The notes under the pieces: generated by a model
What the model was told of the DNA's origin: nothing
The model's database searches: none
Seen by the model: the letters and a program-made list of their open reading frames with translations, nothing else
Shown here: piece after piece, positions 28,724-38,488 of the stretch
How the letters are laid out: every line of letters begins with the position of its first letter
How positions within the stretch are numbered: position 1 is the stretch's first letter
Translations under genes and position numbers: made by a program
Assembly (NCBI RefSeq): GCF_903645305.1
Contig: NZ_CAHJXO010000002.1
Coordinates: 124,001 to 188,000 of the forward strand
Source of the DNA: Corynebacterium sp. Marseille-P4321
Lineage (GTDB): Bacteria; Actinomycetota; Actinomycetes; Mycobacteriales; Mycobacteriaceae
Reading direction: 5' to 3'
Length of the DNA: 64,000 nt

Positions 28724-28771
28724 CTACGGCAAGCGCCGCGTGGGTACAATTACAAGTCGCCGGTTGATCAT
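28724..28771 (-). CDS. ilvB leader peptide (branched-chain amino acid attenuator)
   Basis: The 15-codon frame reads MINRRLVIVPTRRLP. It contains the run Leu-Val-Ile-Val, so ribosome stalling would report low branched-chain aminoacyl-tRNA and favour an antiterminator. It closely resembles the leader peptide described for C. glutamicum ilvB, including the RRLP end. The ATG lies 7 bp after a -10-like TATGCT (minus strand, 28779-28784), so the message may be leaderless. A second in-frame ATG four codons upstream is less likely because it overlaps that -10. Confidence 0.8.
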   Translation of the reverse strand: MINRRLVIVPTRRLP

Positions 28772-28835
28772 GTGAGCCAGCATACAACTGTATTTTCGGC
28801 ACCGCGCCTTTTTCGGCGCTTTTATTCAGGCCGAC

Positions 28836-28841
28836 TAGCAT
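28836..28841 (+). promoter_or_regulatory. -10-like TAGCAT for a possibly leaderless PH-protein transcript
   Basis: TAGCAT ends 8 bp before the ATG at 28850, and no ribosome site is visible between them. An upstream hairpin GCGCC-TTTTTC-GGCGC followed by TTTTATT (28804-28826) may insulate this promoter from the divergent ilvB promoter. Confidence 0.4.
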
Positions 28842-28849
28842 GGCTTGCT

Positions 28850-29395
28850 ATGACTGAAACGCCGAACGCAGCCCGAAAGGTGTTCAAACCCAGCCGCGAA
28901 CACGTTCTCGCCATCGTCCTCATGACAGGAATTGCGCTGATAGGCATCCTGTGGGCACCCAAGTACCTCGCGTGGTTGCTCATCTTCCCCGCTCTTTGGC
29001 TCGCGTGGGTGCTCACCACCTCCACCACCGTCGGCGAGGAAGGCATTAGCGTGAAGTACCTCTTCCGCAAGAACCGCACGCTTGCCTGGTCCGACCTGCA
29101 AGGCCTGTCGTTCAAAGGCGCCACCGCGTACGCAGTGGACCAGGCAGGCACCGAGCACCCCCTGCCCGGCGTAACCTTTAACAAGCTGCCGGAGCTGGCA
29201 GAGGCGTCCCGCGGGCGCATCACGGACGTGATTACGTCCGCCCACGAAGCTGCGGACGGCAAGTACGAAGTTATAGACAAGGACGGGTATAAGGTGCTAA
29301 TGAACCGCGAGGAGTACGAAGCCTACCTTGCGGAGCACCCTGATCTGCCCGGTCCGCGGCCGGCAGGCGTCGATAAGCACACGCCCTCTGAATAA
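28850..29395 (+). CDS. PH-domain-like membrane protein
   Basis: The 181-residue protein has two adjacent membrane segments (about residues 19-57: [16 protein letters not shown] and [16 protein letters not shown]) followed by a bacterial PH-like domain ([24 protein letters not shown]). Such proteins are common in actinobacteria and their role is not established. It sits directly before ilvD, 11 bp apart, and divergent from ilvB, as in C. glutamicum. A GCTTATCGACG copy at 29369 is read as VDK close to the C-terminus. Confidence 0.85.
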   Translation: MTETPNAARKVFKPSREHVLAIVLMTGIALIGILWAPKYLAWLLIFPALWLAWVLTTSTTVGEEGISVKYLFRKNRTLAWSDLQGLSFKGATAYAVDQAGTEHPLPGVTFNKLPELAEASRGRITDVITSAHEAADGKYEVIDKDGYKVLMNREEYEAYLAEHPDLPGPRPAGVDKHTPSE

Positions 29396-29406
29396 GGAGA
29401 CCTACC

Positions 29407-31245
29407 GTGATCCCTCTTCGCTCACGCGTAACCACCGTCGGCCGCCAGGCGGCCGGAGCCCGCGCGCTGTGGCGCGCAACCGGAACCGCCGAGAACGAAT
29501 TCGGCAAACCGATTGTGGCGATTGTGAACTCCTACACCCAATTCGTGCCTGGACACGTGCACCTCAAAGAGGTCGGCGAGATCGTCGCCGCCGCCGTGCG
29601 CGCAGCAGGCGGTGTGCCGAAGGAATTCAACACCATCGCGGTCGACGACGGCATCGCCATGGGCCACTCCGGAATGCTCTACTCGCTGCCGAGCCGCGAA
29701 ATCATCACCGACTCGGTGGAGTACATGGTAAACGCGCACACCGCCGACGCCATGGTGTGCATCTCTAACTGCGACAAGATCACCCCGGGCATGCTCAACG
29801 CCGCGATGCGCCTGAACATCCCGGCAGTGTTCGTCTCCGGCGGGCCTATGGAGGCCGGTAAGGCGTTCTCTGTGGGCGGGGTGACCAAGCCGAAGTCCGA
29901 CCTCATCGACGCGATCGCGCTCTCCGCGAACAACGATGTCAGCGACTCGGAATTGGATGAGATCGCTAACTCCGCCTGCCCCACCTGCGGCTCGTGCTCC
30001 GGTATGTTCACCGCGAACTCCATGAACTGCCTTACCGAGGCGCTCGGCCTTTCTCTGCCCGGCAACGGCACCACGCTCGCCACCCACGCGGCGCGCCGCG
30101 CACTGTTCGAGAAAGCCGGTGAGCAGGTAATGGAGCTGTGCCGGCGCTACTACGGCGAAGGCGACGAGTCGGTGCTGCCGCGCGCGGTGGCTAACGAGCA
30201 CGCCTTCCGCAACGCGATGGCGCTGGACATGGCGATGGGCGGCTCCACCAACACCATCTTGCACATCCTCGCGGCGGCGCAGGAGGGCGAGATCGACTTC
30301 GACCTTTCCGACATCGATGAGCTTTCCCACCAGATCCCCTGCCTGTCCAAGGTCGCGCCGAACGGCGACGCCCACGTCGAGGACGTGCACCGCGCAGGTG
30401 GCATCCCCGCCATCCTGGGCGAGCTGAACAGGGCAGGTTTGCTTCACGACGATGTCCACTCCATCGCCTACCCCACCTTGTCCGAGTGGCTCAACGACTG
30501 GGATATCCGGGGCGGTTCGCCTATCGACGAAGCCGTGGAGCTCTACCACGCCGCCCCCGGCGGAATGCGCACAACCGAAGCGTTCTCGCAGGAAGCCCGG
30601 TGGGAGTCGCTGGATACCAACGCGGTTTCCGGCGTGATCCACGACGTGGAGCACCCGTTCACTTCCGACGGCGGCCTGGTTGTCCTGCGCGGCAACTTGG
30701 CCGAGGACGGCGCGATTTTGAAGACCGCGGGCGTGGAAGAGGGCCTGTGGGAGTTCTCCGGCCCTGCCCACGTGGTGGATTCGCAGGAACAGGCCGTCTC
30801 CATGATCCTGAACCACGAGGTGCAGGAGGGCGAGGTTGTGGTGATCCGCTACGAAGGCCCGGCCGGCGGCCCCGGCATGCAGGAGATGCTGCACCCCACC
30901 TCATTCCTGAAGGGCGCGGGCCTGGGCAAGAAGTGCGCGTTGATTACCGACGGGCGCTTCTCCGGCGGCACCTCCGGCCTTTCTATCGGCCACATCTCCC
31001 CCGAGGCCGCGCACGGCGGTCTCATCGGCTTGATTGAAAACGGCGACACCATCAAGATCTCCGTGTCCAACCGCGAGCTCACCCTCGACGTGGACCCGGA
31101 GGAACTGGCTCGCCGGCGCGCCGAGATGGAGGCCTCCGAAAACCCCTGGACCCCGAACCGCGAACGCCACGTGTCCAAGGCACTGCGTGCCTACGCGAAG
31201 ATGGCCACCAGCGCCGACAAGGGCGCGGTACGCCAGGTGGACTAA
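29407..31245 (+). CDS. ilvD: Dihydroxy-acid dehydratase
   Basis: It dehydrates 2,3-dihydroxy acids to 2-keto acids, the third common step of valine and isoleucine synthesis. The 612-residue protein has the Fe-S cysteines in [11 protein letters not shown] and [18 protein letters not shown], the region [13 protein letters not shown] and [16 protein letters not shown] near the end. The GTG start has AAGGAG 8 bp upstream. A long hairpin terminator follows. Confidence 0.97.
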   Translation: MIPLRSRVTTVGRQAAGARALWRATGTAENEFGKPIVAIVNSYTQFVPGHVHLKEVGEIVAAAVRAAGGVPKEFNTIAVDDGIAMGHSGMLYSLPSREIITDSVEYMVNAHTADAMVCISNCDKITPGMLNAAMRLNIPAVFVSGGPMEAGKAFSVGGVTKPKSDLIDAIALSANNDVSDSELDEIANSACPTCGSCSGMFTANSMNCLTEALGLSLPGNGTTLATHAARRALFEKAGEQVMELCRRYYGEGDESVLPRAVANEHAFRNAMALDMAMGGSTNTILHILAAAQEGEIDFDLSDIDELSHQIPCLSKVAPNGDAHVEDVHRAGGIPAILGELNRAGLLHDDVHSIAYPTLSEWLNDWDIRGGSPIDEAVELYHAAPGGMRTTEAFSQEARWESLDTNAVSGVIHDVEHPFTSDGGLVVLRGNLAEDGAILKTAGVEEGLWEFSGPAHVVDSQEQAVSMILNHEVQEGEVVVIRYEGPAGGPGMQEMLHPTSFLKGAGLGKKCALITDGRFSGGTSGLSIGHISPEAAHGGLIGLIENGDTIKISVSNRELTLDVDPEELARRRAEMEASENPWTPNRERHVSKALRAYAKMATSADKGAVRQVD

Positions 31246-31250
31246 GCCCC

Positions 31251-31325
31251 ACAAAAACGCGCTGAGCTCTCGCTCACGCCCAGGTTGCGGCCGGGGCGCG
31301 GACGAGAGCTCAGCGCTTTTGGTTT
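31251..31325. terminator. Bidirectional terminator between ilvD and doxX
   Basis: GCGCTGAGCTCTCG (31259-31272) and CGAGAGCTCAGCGC (31303-31316) are perfect inverted repeats with a 30-nt GC-rich loop. A runs precede the stem and TTTTGGTTTTT follows it, so it can serve both convergent genes. Confidence 0.85.
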
Positions 31326-31327
31326 TT

Positions 31328-32251
31328 CTAGAACGGGTTTACGCCAGTCCCGAACCACCACATCAGGCCAGCTGCCGCCAGGCCGACGATGAAGCAGATC
31401 CAGCTGGATGCCAGCGGGCGGCGGGCCCACCCGCGCTGCGCATCCACGCCGTAGAGGCCCGGGCCGGTGAACTGCAGCGCCACCGCCGCGAACAGCAGCA
31501 TGACCGGCACCCACACGTCGGTGCCCCACGCGAAGACGTTGAAGCCCACGCCGGAAATGTGCAGCGCGTGCACCGCCAAAAAGCCAGCCGCCGCAATGGC
31601 CACGGCGGCCGCAACCGGGGTAATCAGGCCGAGCACCAGGAACACGCCCGCGGCGAGCTCGAGCGTCGGCAGCACGATAGCCAGTGCGTTGCCGTAGGTG
31701 TAGTCGGCGAACGCGCTTTCCAGGCCAGCGATGCCGCCGTTGCCGCCGAGGCGGAAAAACACGCCGATCGAATCGATGATGAAGAACGCACCGAGTGCCA
31801 GGCGCATGAGCAGCAGGCCGAAATCGATGGTGCCGCGGCGCACGGGCTCGTCGACGGCCACCGGCTCTTCGTACACCTCGGCGGGCGCCTCCTCGTACGC
31901 AGCCATCGGGGCGGCTGGAGGAATGTATTCGGACTCACGCTCTAGCGCGACAGTCTCGTATGCCGGGGCTGCCGGGGGTTCAGCAACCTCCGGCGCAGCG
32001 TAGGCGGGCACCGCTTCGGCGGCCGGTTCCGTAACCGGCTGCGCGCTCGGGTCGGCGCTGATACGCACCTCCTCTGCGCCACCGGGCGCAACGGAGCCCG
32101 GGAACACCTCGGTGGGTGCTTCGCGGCCGGAGATGTCGTCAATGTCGGGGCGGGCCGCCGCATCCCCAAGTGGGGCGTATTCGGGCACGTCGAGGTTGTC
32201 TGGGTGGTTGAAGTCGTCTGGGGTGACGTCGCGGGTGTTGTTGTCAGCCAT
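31328..32251 (-). CDS. DoxX family membrane protein with long acidic N-terminal extension
   Basis: The first 145 residues are low-complexity, rich in Ala, Glu and Pro. The DoxX domain follows (about 150-307) with four hydrophobic segments: GLLLMRLALGAFFIIDSIGVFF, ALAIVLPTLELAAGVFLVLG, AAVAIAAAGFLAVHALHI and WVPVMLLFAAVALQF. DoxX-like proteins are linked to redox or sulfur-stress membrane complexes in actinobacteria, but the role of this one is unknown. The ATG at 32251 (MADNNTRD) is preferred to the longer frame. Confidence 0.85.
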   Translation of the reverse strand: MADNNTRDVTPDDFNHPDNLDVPEYAPLGDAAARPDIDDISGREAPTEVFPGSVAPGGAEEVRISADPSAQPVTEPAAEAVPAYAAPEVAEPPAAPAYETVALERESEYIPPAAPMAAYEEAPAEVYEEPVAVDEPVRRGTIDFGLLLMRLALGAFFIIDSIGVFFRLGGNGGIAGLESAFADYTYGNALAIVLPTLELAAGVFLVLGLITPVAAAVAIAAAGFLAVHALHISGVGFNVFAWGTDVWVPVMLLFAAVALQFTGPGLYGVDAQRGWARRPLASSWICFIVGLAAAGLMWWFGTGVNPF

Positions 32252-32399
32252 ACCTGAAGAATGTAGGCGAGTTGCCAGCTGCACGTCGGAACGCTCATCG
32301 GCGCGCCGGAGCGGTTTCTTCCCGGCCCGGCTTTTGATACCATCATCGGGCTTAAAATCCGGAAACGCTTCACCCTGTTTGTTTTAAGGAAGGATCGTC

Positions 32400-33809
32400 A
32401 TGGGGAAAACTATTAAGGTCGCGCTCGCACTGGTCGGCTTAACGGTCGGCGCGGGCTTCGCTTCTGGCCAGGAGGTGATTCAGTATTTCCTCGCGTTCGG
32501 CTATTGGGGCATCGCGGGCGCGGCGGTGGCCGGCCTAATTATCGCGGTGTTCAGCGCGTGGGTTTACCAGCTGGGCTCCTACTACTTAGCCGACGACCAC
32601 AGCGTGGTGTTCCGCAGCGTTTCCCGCCCGTGGGTGGCGAAGTACATGGACGTGGCCACGATGTTTACCCTGTTTTGTCTTGGCTTTGTCATGGTTGCAG
32701 GTGCGGGTTCCAACATGGAGCAGCAGTTCGGCTTCCCCACCTGGGTTGGCTCGGCGATCATGACGGTGTTGCTCATCGCGTCCGGGTTTTTGGATATCGA
32801 CAAGCTGACCAACGTCATTTCGATGATCACCCCGCTGCTCATCGTGTGTGTGCTCGTGGCATTCGTGATCACGCTGGCCAACATGCCCGACAACTTCGGC
32901 GCGCTGAACGATCTGGCACTGGAGAACACGCCAGCATCGGGCACGTTCAATAACTGGTTCATCACTGCGGTGAACTACGCCACGCTGGTGCTCATCATGG
33001 ATACCTCCATGATGCTGGTGTTCGCTGGCTCGCACATGGACCCGCGCATGGCTGGCCGCGGTGGTCTGCTCGGCGGCGTGACCTTCTCGGTGCTGCTGCT
33101 TATCCTGACGTTCATCCTGTTCTGCAACATGGAGGGCATCTTCGGCGCCGACCTGCCACTGCTCATGGTGTTCGACAACCTGCACCCGGCGGTGGGTACC
33201 GCTGTGGCGCTGGTGATTTACCTGATGATCTACAACACCGCCGTCGGCATGTTCTACGCGCTGGGTCGTCGCCTGTCCAGCAACAACCACTCCAAGTTCC
33301 GCCCGTACTACTTCGCGGTGGTGCTGGTTGGTTTCGCGCTATCGTTCATCGGCTTCGCGGATCTTGTGGGCTGGGTCTACCCGGTGCTGGGTTACCTCGG
33401 CCTGATCCTCGCCGTGGTGATGGGTGCTGCGTGGTTCCGCGACCGTTCCAACATTAAGGATGAGGCGCAGCGCCGCGAGCGCCTCGCGGAGCTCGCTGAG
33501 ACGCAGCTCGACCCGGCGGCGGATGACCTCACCCGCGCGGAACGCAAGGAGGTCGAGGTGCTGGCGGCGGATTCCCACGTCGCTGACCAGGAGCTTTGGC
33601 AGTCGGTGCAGGAGGAGGTCGCGGCTGACCTCGACGCGGACAGCTCGAGCGATTTCGCCCTCGAGAACGTGCCGGCGCTCAACCCGGAGTCCGAGGCCTA
33701 CGAGGGCGCCCCGGACACCCCGGGCGACGACATCCACTGGGCGTCGTACGAGGAGATGTACAAGACAGGTGAGTTCCCGGCGGTGAAGAAGCCGGAAGAG
33801 AAGCTCTAA
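32400..33809 (+). CDS. YkvI family (APC-like) membrane transporter
   Basis: This 469-residue protein has about ten membrane segments in the first 350 residues, starting with KVALALVGLTVGAGFASGQEVIQYFLAFG, which resembles the first helix of amino-acid/sodium symporters. The substrate is unknown. The last 120 residues are hydrophilic and acidic and appear cytoplasmic. The ATG has AAGGAAGG upstream. A GCTTATCGACG copy starts immediately after the stop codon (33810-33820). Confidence 0.8.
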   Translation: MGKTIKVALALVGLTVGAGFASGQEVIQYFLAFGYWGIAGAAVAGLIIAVFSAWVYQLGSYYLADDHSVVFRSVSRPWVAKYMDVATMFTLFCLGFVMVAGAGSNMEQQFGFPTWVGSAIMTVLLIASGFLDIDKLTNVISMITPLLIVCVLVAFVITLANMPDNFGALNDLALENTPASGTFNNWFITAVNYATLVLIMDTSMMLVFAGSHMDPRMAGRGGLLGGVTFSVLLLILTFILFCNMEGIFGADLPLLMVFDNLHPAVGTAVALVIYLMIYNTAVGMFYALGRRLSSNNHSKFRPYYFAVVLVGFALSFIGFADLVGWVYPVLGYLGLILAVVMGAAWFRDRSNIKDEAQRRERLAELAETQLDPAADDLTRAERKEVEVLAADSHVADQELWQSVQEEVAADLDADSSSDFALENVPALNPESEAYEGAPDTPGDDIHWASYEEMYKTGEFPAVKKPEEKL

Positions 33810-33870
33810 GCTTATCGACGACTAAAGGGCCGCGGCGTTCGCCGCGTGCCCGTACCGCGCCCGACAAACA

Positions 33871-33940
33871 AAACCCAGCTACCTACATTCAGCTATTCGC
33901 CCCTTTTCAGGCGGGTAGCTGAGTGTAAGTAGCTGGGTTT
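33871..33940. repeat. Long near-perfect hairpin between the ykvI-like gene and gatB
   Basis: The 25-bp arms at 33871-33895 (begins AAACCCAGCTACC, ends TCAGCTA) and 33916-33940 (begins TAGCTGAGTG, ends AGCTGGGTTT) differ at only two positions. The loop adds a CGCC/GGCG stem. It may act as a bidirectional terminator for these convergent genes. Its CCCAGC...TCAGC layout resembles the 9231-9293 hairpin. Confidence 0.75.
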
Positions 33941-33954
33941 GTCCTTAAGGCCCC

Positions 33955-35457
33955 CTACTCCGCGAGCTTCTTCGCGATGAGCTGGTTGACCTGGCCCGGA
34001 TCTGCCTTACCCTGGGTCGCCTTCATCACCGCGCCGACGATTGCGCCGGTGACCTTCTTGTTGCCCGCGCGGTACTTTTCCACGATGTCCGGGTTCGCGG
34101 CGAGCGCCTCGTCGACAGCCTTTTCAATCGCTCCGTCGTCGCGCACGACCTCGAGCCCGCGATCGGCGACGACCTTGTCCACGTCGCCCTCGCCAGCGAT
34201 AACGCCGTCGATAGCCTGCCGTCCCAGCTTCGTGGTGAGCTTGCCCTCCTTGACCAGCTCGACCACGCGGGCGACATCCGCAGGGGTGACGCCGAGCGCG
34301 TCGAGGTCCTTGCCTGCCTCGTTAGCCTTGCCGTTGATGTAGCTCACCCACCAGGCACGGGCCTCGTCTGGGGTGGCACCCGCCTCAACGGTGTCCACAA
34401 TCAGGTCGAGCGCACCCGCGTTGACCAGGTCGCGGAACTCCTTCTCAGGCAGCTGCCACTCCTCCTGGATGCGCGCGCGACGCACCCACGGCAGCTCCGG
34501 CAGCGTGGCGCGGATCTCCTCGACCCACTCTGGTTTCGCAATCACCGGCGGCAAATCCGGGTCGTTGAAGTAGCGGTAGTCGGACGCCTCTTCCTTCGGG
34601 CGGCCCTTGGAGGTGGTGCCATCCTTTTCCTGGTAGTGGCGGGTTTCCTGGACAACTTCCCCACCGTCGGCAAGAACTGCGGCCTGGCGCTGCATCTCGA
34701 AGCGCACTGCCTGCTCAACGGACTTCAGCGAGTTGATGTTCTTCGTCTCGGTTCGGGTGCCGAACTCTTCCTGCCCAACCGGGCGGAGCGACACGTTGGC
34801 GTCGCAACGCATCGAGCCCTGGTCCATGCGCGCATCGGACACGCCGAGGGCCTTGACCAGTTCACGCAGCGCCCCGACGTACGCCTTGGCCACCTCGGGG
34901 GCGCGCTCGCCGGCGCCGATGATCGGCTTCGTCACAATCTCGATAAGCGGAATACCGGCGCGGTTGCAGTCCACCAGCGAGCTCGTCGCGCCAGAAATAC
35001 GGCCGGATGCAGAACCGACGTGGGTGAGCTTGCCGGTGTCTTCCTCCATGTGGGCGCGCTCGATCTCCACGCGCCACTCGGTACCATCCTCGAGCACGAC
35101 GTCGAGGTAGCCGTCGTACGCAATCGGCTCGTCGTACTGCGAGATTTGGTAGTTCTTCGGCTGGTCCGGGTAGAAGTAGTTCTTGCGGGCGAAGCGGGAG
35201 CTTTCCGCAATCTTGCAGTTCAGGGCGAGGCCGATCTTGATGGCCCACTCCACGCCCTTGGCGTTCACTACCGGCAACGCGCCGGGCAGGCCCAGCGACA
35301 CGGGGTCGATGTTGGTGTTCGGCTCCGCACCGAAGTGGGCGGAGGATGTGGAGAACATCTTTGTCTCAGTTGCGAGCTCGACGTGCACCTCAAGGCCCAT
35401 CACCGGGTCGAACTTTTCCAGTACCTCGTCGTAATCCATCAGGTCGTACGCAGTCAT
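33955..35457 (-). CDS. gatB: Aspartyl/glutamyl-tRNA amidotransferase subunit B
   Basis: GatB binds misacylated Glu-tRNA(Gln) and, with GatA and GatC, converts it to Gln-tRNA(Gln). The 500-residue protein has the catalytic cradle ([54 protein letters not shown]) and the C-terminal YqeY-like tail ([34 protein letters not shown]). The ATG at 35457 is chosen. gatA and gatC lie 4 kb away on the same strand rather than in one operon. Confidence 0.97.
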   Translation of the reverse strand: MTAYDLMDYDEVLEKFDPVMGLEVHVELATETKMFSTSSAHFGAEPNTNIDPVSLGLPGALPVVNAKGVEWAIKIGLALNCKIAESSRFARKNYFYPDQPKNYQISQYDEPIAYDGYLDVVLEDGTEWRVEIERAHMEEDTGKLTHVGSASGRISGATSSLVDCNRAGIPLIEIVTKPIIGAGERAPEVAKAYVGALRELVKALGVSDARMDQGSMRCDANVSLRPVGQEEFGTRTETKNINSLKSVEQAVRFEMQRQAAVLADGGEVVQETRHYQEKDGTTSKGRPKEEASDYRYFNDPDLPPVIAKPEWVEEIRATLPELPWVRRARIQEEWQLPEKEFRDLVNAGALDLIVDTVEAGATPDEARAWWVSYINGKANEAGKDLDALGVTPADVARVVELVKEGKLTTKLGRQAIDGVIAGEGDVDKVVADRGLEVVRDDGAIEKAVDEALAANPDIVEKYRAGNKKVTGAIVGAVMKATQGKADPGQVNQLIAKKLAE

Positions 35458-35620
35458 GCGCATCAGTCTACTGCCCCGCCCGACGCGCACGCGCTACAGC
35501 TCATTGCGCCGCGCCACCAGGGCGAACGAGACATTCTTTTCGCGCGCCGCTACGAGCACTTTGCTTACCGACGGCCCATCGCCCGCGTCCACCATTTCGT
35601 CGAGAATGCTCGTGGTGCAG

Positions 35621-36163
35621 ATGATCTCTATCATCGTTCTGGTGAATTTTCCTGATTTTACTGACCACACAACGCAAGTTGGCGCTGTCATTCTCACGTT
35701 ATTCACCGCATTGACTGTCTCATCCCCGTTTGTTGCCCGGGCGATAGTCCAAGGTCCAGGGGCGACCGAGGTCGCAGTGGAGGGCATGAGCGTTCGCGAC
35801 GCTTCGGGTGCTCCACTCGAGTGCGACACGGTGGAAGCGCCATTTCCCGGCGAGTCCAGCGAGTTCGACTGGCAGTGGAATTGCGACGGCACCACAATCA
35901 ATGCCCGGAAGAAAACTACCGACGAAGAGCAGGACCAGAAACTGGCGCTCGCAAGATATATGCGCCGCGCAACCTTCCAGGACCAGCCTGACCCGAACGC
36001 GGTTGAGGAGCCAGCTCCTGGCATTCTCACCTTGGAGGGCGACAGCGCGAACAACGATGTGTCCGTGTCTTTGGAACGAGACGGCAGCACCGTCTACTTC
36101 TTCCTCACCGGTGTAAACGCCCGCGAATTCGCCGACCGCCTCGTTGAAACGGAGGCCCGCTAG
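35621..36163 (+). CDS. Single-pass membrane protein coupled to prsW, unknown
   Basis: The product has one N-terminal hydrophobic helix (VGAVILTLFTALTVSSPFVA) and an extracytoplasmic domain of about 130 residues (ECDTVEAPF, DWQWNCDGTT with two Cys, and SVSLERDGSTVYFFLTG). I recognise no family. Starts at 35606, 35621 and 35642 are all in frame without a clear ribosome site. The middle one is given. Its stop codon overlaps the GTG of the PrsW-type protease gene (TAGTG), so the two are translationally coupled. The single helix makes it a possible substrate or partner of that protease, which is an inference. Confidence 0.6.
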   Translation: MISIIVLVNFPDFTDHTTQVGAVILTLFTALTVSSPFVARAIVQGPGATEVAVEGMSVRDASGAPLECDTVEAPFPGESSEFDWQWNCDGTTINARKKTTDEEQDQKLALARYMRRATFQDQPDPNAVEEPAPGILTLEGDSANNDVSVSLERDGSTVYFFLTGVNAREFADRLVETEAR

Positions 36164-36978
36164 TGCCTTCCCAGTTGAAAATCGCCGTCGGAGCCCTCTT
36201 TACCGCACTCCTCGGGTTCAATCTGTACACGTATCTGAACCTCCCGGCCGAGCCGGTTGTCCTGGCAGTGAACGCGGCGTCCGCGCTCATCGCCGCCGGA
36301 ATCGCTTGGCTCCTGCTGGGCACGCACCCGGGAAGGCCGGCGAATCGGTGGTTCGTGCCGATCGGGCTCGTAGCCGGCGCTGCCCTGACGCAGGCTGTTG
36401 CCTACCCGAACAACGCGCTGGGCGAAGCGACGATGCAACTCCACAAATCTTTCTACGGGTTTCTTCCTGCGTTTCCAGAGGAGGCCGCAGAATTGCTCGC
36501 CGCATTGGTGGTGATTGCAATATTCGCCCCGGTGAAACGCCCGATCGAGGCCGCTGTGGTCGGTATGGCGGTGGGCGCGGGGTTCTACATCGACGAAACC
36601 ATCGCGTACGCACACATCGCCGCTGTCGAACATGCGCAATCCGACCTGTATGGCGCACTGATGGCCGTTGCAAGCCGGTCACTCACCGGACCATTCGCCC
36701 ACGCGCTGTACACCGGCATCGCAGCATGGGGGCTCGGCCTCTTCCTCTGCGAAACCCAGCGAAGCTTAAGGTGGCGGCTTTCGCGCCTGGCGCTTTGGGG
36801 TAGCGCGGCGATCATCTTCCACGGGGTGCACAACGCAGCCGTGATGGCGCCGGGGACAGCCGGTGCGGTCGCAGGACTCATCGTGCTGGGAGGACAATGG
36901 GTACTACTCGTGTGGCTTTACCGCCGCTCCCGGGCGATTGGCCGTCAGGAACCGGTCGCCTCCCACACCTCGCGGTAG
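36163..36978 (+). CDS. PrsW-type intramembrane metalloprotease
   Basis: The 271-residue protein is almost entirely hydrophobic, with about eight membrane segments. It has the PrsW/CPBP-like catalytic pattern: PEEAAELLAAL (EExxE, residues 106-110), the FYIDET segment near 141, AHALYTGIAAWGLG near 181 and FHGVHNAA near 222. Known PrsW cleaves a single-pass anti-sigma factor. No sigma or anti-sigma gene is adjacent, so the substrate is open. The GTG start has GGAGG 8 bp upstream. The 3' end overlaps the convergent mug gene by 34 bp. Confidence 0.85.
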   Translation: MPSQLKIAVGALFTALLGFNLYTYLNLPAEPVVLAVNAASALIAAGIAWLLLGTHPGRPANRWFVPIGLVAGAALTQAVAYPNNALGEATMQLHKSFYGFLPAFPEEAAELLAALVVIAIFAPVKRPIEAAVVGMAVGAGFYIDETIAYAHIAAVEHAQSDLYGALMAVASRSLTGPFAHALYTGIAAWGLGLFLCETQRSLRWRLSRLALWGSAAIIFHGVHNAAVMAPGTAGAVAGLIVLGGQWVLLVWLYRRSRAIGRQEPVASHTSR

Positions 36979-37460
36979 CTCTCGGCCAGCGTGGCCACCG
37001 TTTCGTGCGCGTTGAGCCCACTGGGGTTGCCCACCACCCACACCGGCACTCCCGTGAGGGTTTCGGGTTGGAGGCCGCGGGTGGCCTTTGGTCGTCGATA
37101 AGCATCGCGGTACGCCCCAATGCCGGCGAACATGACGGCTTTGGGCTGATGCTTAGCGACGACGTCCCGCACCACCCCACCTCCTTCAACCAGCTCTTGT
37201 TTGGTGAGGTCGGACGCTTTCGGTGTCATACGGTTGACCAGGTTGGTAAAGCCGATCCCGCGCTCGGCGAGCATGGCCGCGTCCTTTTCGGAAAGCCCCT
37301 CATCGGCGTGGACGCGGTACGGGGTGATGCCCGCGGCCTCCAGCGCCGGCCAGAAGCGGTTGCCCGGGTAGGCAAAGGGCGCGTCCACCTCCTCAGTGAG
37401 CCGGCCGGGGTTGATGCCGACGATGAGCAGTCGGCAAGGGTCCGGGATGCGGTCTCTCAT
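36945..37460 (-). CDS. mug: G/U mismatch-specific DNA glycosylase
   Basis: It removes uracil or thymine-derived lesions opposite guanine. The 171-residue protein has the UDG family 2 motifs LLIVGINPG (catalytic Asn), [10 protein letters not shown] and NPSGLNAH near the end. The start ATG overlaps the pfkA stop (ATGA), so the two are coupled. A GCTTATCGACG copy at 37093 is read in the unusual frame Ala-Tyr-Arg (DAYRRPK). Confidence 0.92.
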   Translation of the reverse strand: MRDRIPDPCRLLIVGINPGRLTEEVDAPFAYPGNRFWPALEAAGITPYRVHADEGLSEKDAAMLAERGIGFTNLVNRMTPKASDLTKQELVEGGGVVRDVVAKHQPKAVMFAGIGAYRDAYRRPKATRGLQPETLTGVPVWVVGNPSGLNAHETVATLAESYREVWEATGS

Positions 37461-38488
37461 GTAAACATCGTTCGCGCGGTGTCGTAGCGGCGCTGCGGCA
37501 CCGTCTTCAGGTGCGCCACCGCGCTTTCCAGCGGCACGAGCTCGATGTCCTCGCCGCGCAACGCGACGCAGCTGTCGAAGTTGCCCTCGTGGGCCGCGCG
37601 CGCCGCGTGCACGCCGTAGCGGGTGGCTAGCACACGGTCGTAGGCGGTGGGGGTGCCGCCGCGCTGGATGTGGCCGAGCACCGTGGTGCGCACGTCGTAG
37701 CCCAGGCGGTTCTTCACCTCGTCGGCGATGATCTGGCCCATGCCGGTGAATGTCTTGTGGCCGAACTCGTCTTCCTCACCCAGGCCCGCATCCATGGTGC
37801 CTTCCTTCGGCACCGCGCCCTCGGCGACGACGATGATGCCGTACTTCTCGCCCATCTGGAAGCGGCGCTCCATGGCCTTGCAGATTTCGGCGATGTCGAA
37901 GGGCTCCTCCGGGATCACCGTGTAGTGCGCGCCGCCGGCCATGCCAGCGTGCAGCGCGATCCAGCCGACGTGGCGGCCCATCACCTCGACGATGAGGATG
38001 CGGTTGTGGGACTCGGCCGTGGTGTGCAGCCGGTCTATAGCGTCGGTGGCGACGGACACGGCGGTGTCGAAGCCGAAGGTGTAGTCGGTCGCCGCCACGT
38101 CGTTGTCGATGGTCTTCGGCACACCAACGACCGGAATGCCGTTGTCGGCGAGCCACTTCGCGCCCTTGAGCGTGCCTTCGCCGCCGATGGCGATGAGCGC
38201 GTCCACACCCGCATCGTCCAAGTTCGCCTTAATCTGGTCGATGCCCGCCTTGAACTTGTCCGGGTGCAGGCGGCCAGTGCCCAAGATGGTGCCGCCGCGC
38301 AGCAGGATCGAATCGATGAAGGCGTCATCGTAAAGGTCCACGCGGCGGTCTTCCATGAGCCCCACCCAGCCGTCCTGGTATCCCACGACAGTGGAGCCGT
38401 ATTGGCTGCTTGCAGTGCGGACGATGCCGCGGATGACAGCATTCAGGCCGGGGCAGTCGCCGCCGGAAGTCAGTGTCGCAAGTCGCAT
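37457..38488 (-). CDS. pfkA: 6-phosphofructokinase
   Basis: It phosphorylates fructose 6-phosphate in glycolysis. The 343-residue protein has [24 protein letters not shown] (Gly in the position typical of ATP-using enzymes), PKTIDND with catalytic Asp, [13 protein letters not shown] and [14 protein letters not shown]. The PKTIDND form groups it with actinobacterial PFKs, some of which can use pyrophosphate, so the phosphoryl donor is probably but not certainly ATP. The start overlaps the 3' end of the MFS gene by 19 bp. Confidence 0.95.
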   Translation of the reverse strand: MRLATLTSGGDCPGLNAVIRGIVRTASSQYGSTVVGYQDGWVGLMEDRRVDLYDDAFIDSILLRGGTILGTGRLHPDKFKAGIDQIKANLDDAGVDALIAIGGEGTLKGAKWLADNGIPVVGVPKTIDNDVAATDYTFGFDTAVSVATDAIDRLHTTAESHNRILIVEVMGRHVGWIALHAGMAGGAHYTVIPEEPFDIAEICKAMERRFQMGEKYGIIVVAEGAVPKEGTMDAGLGEEDEFGHKTFTGMGQIIADEVKNRLGYDVRTTVLGHIQRGGTPTAYDRVLATRYGVHAARAAHEGNFDSCVALRGEDIELVPLESAVAHLKTVPQRRYDTARTMFT

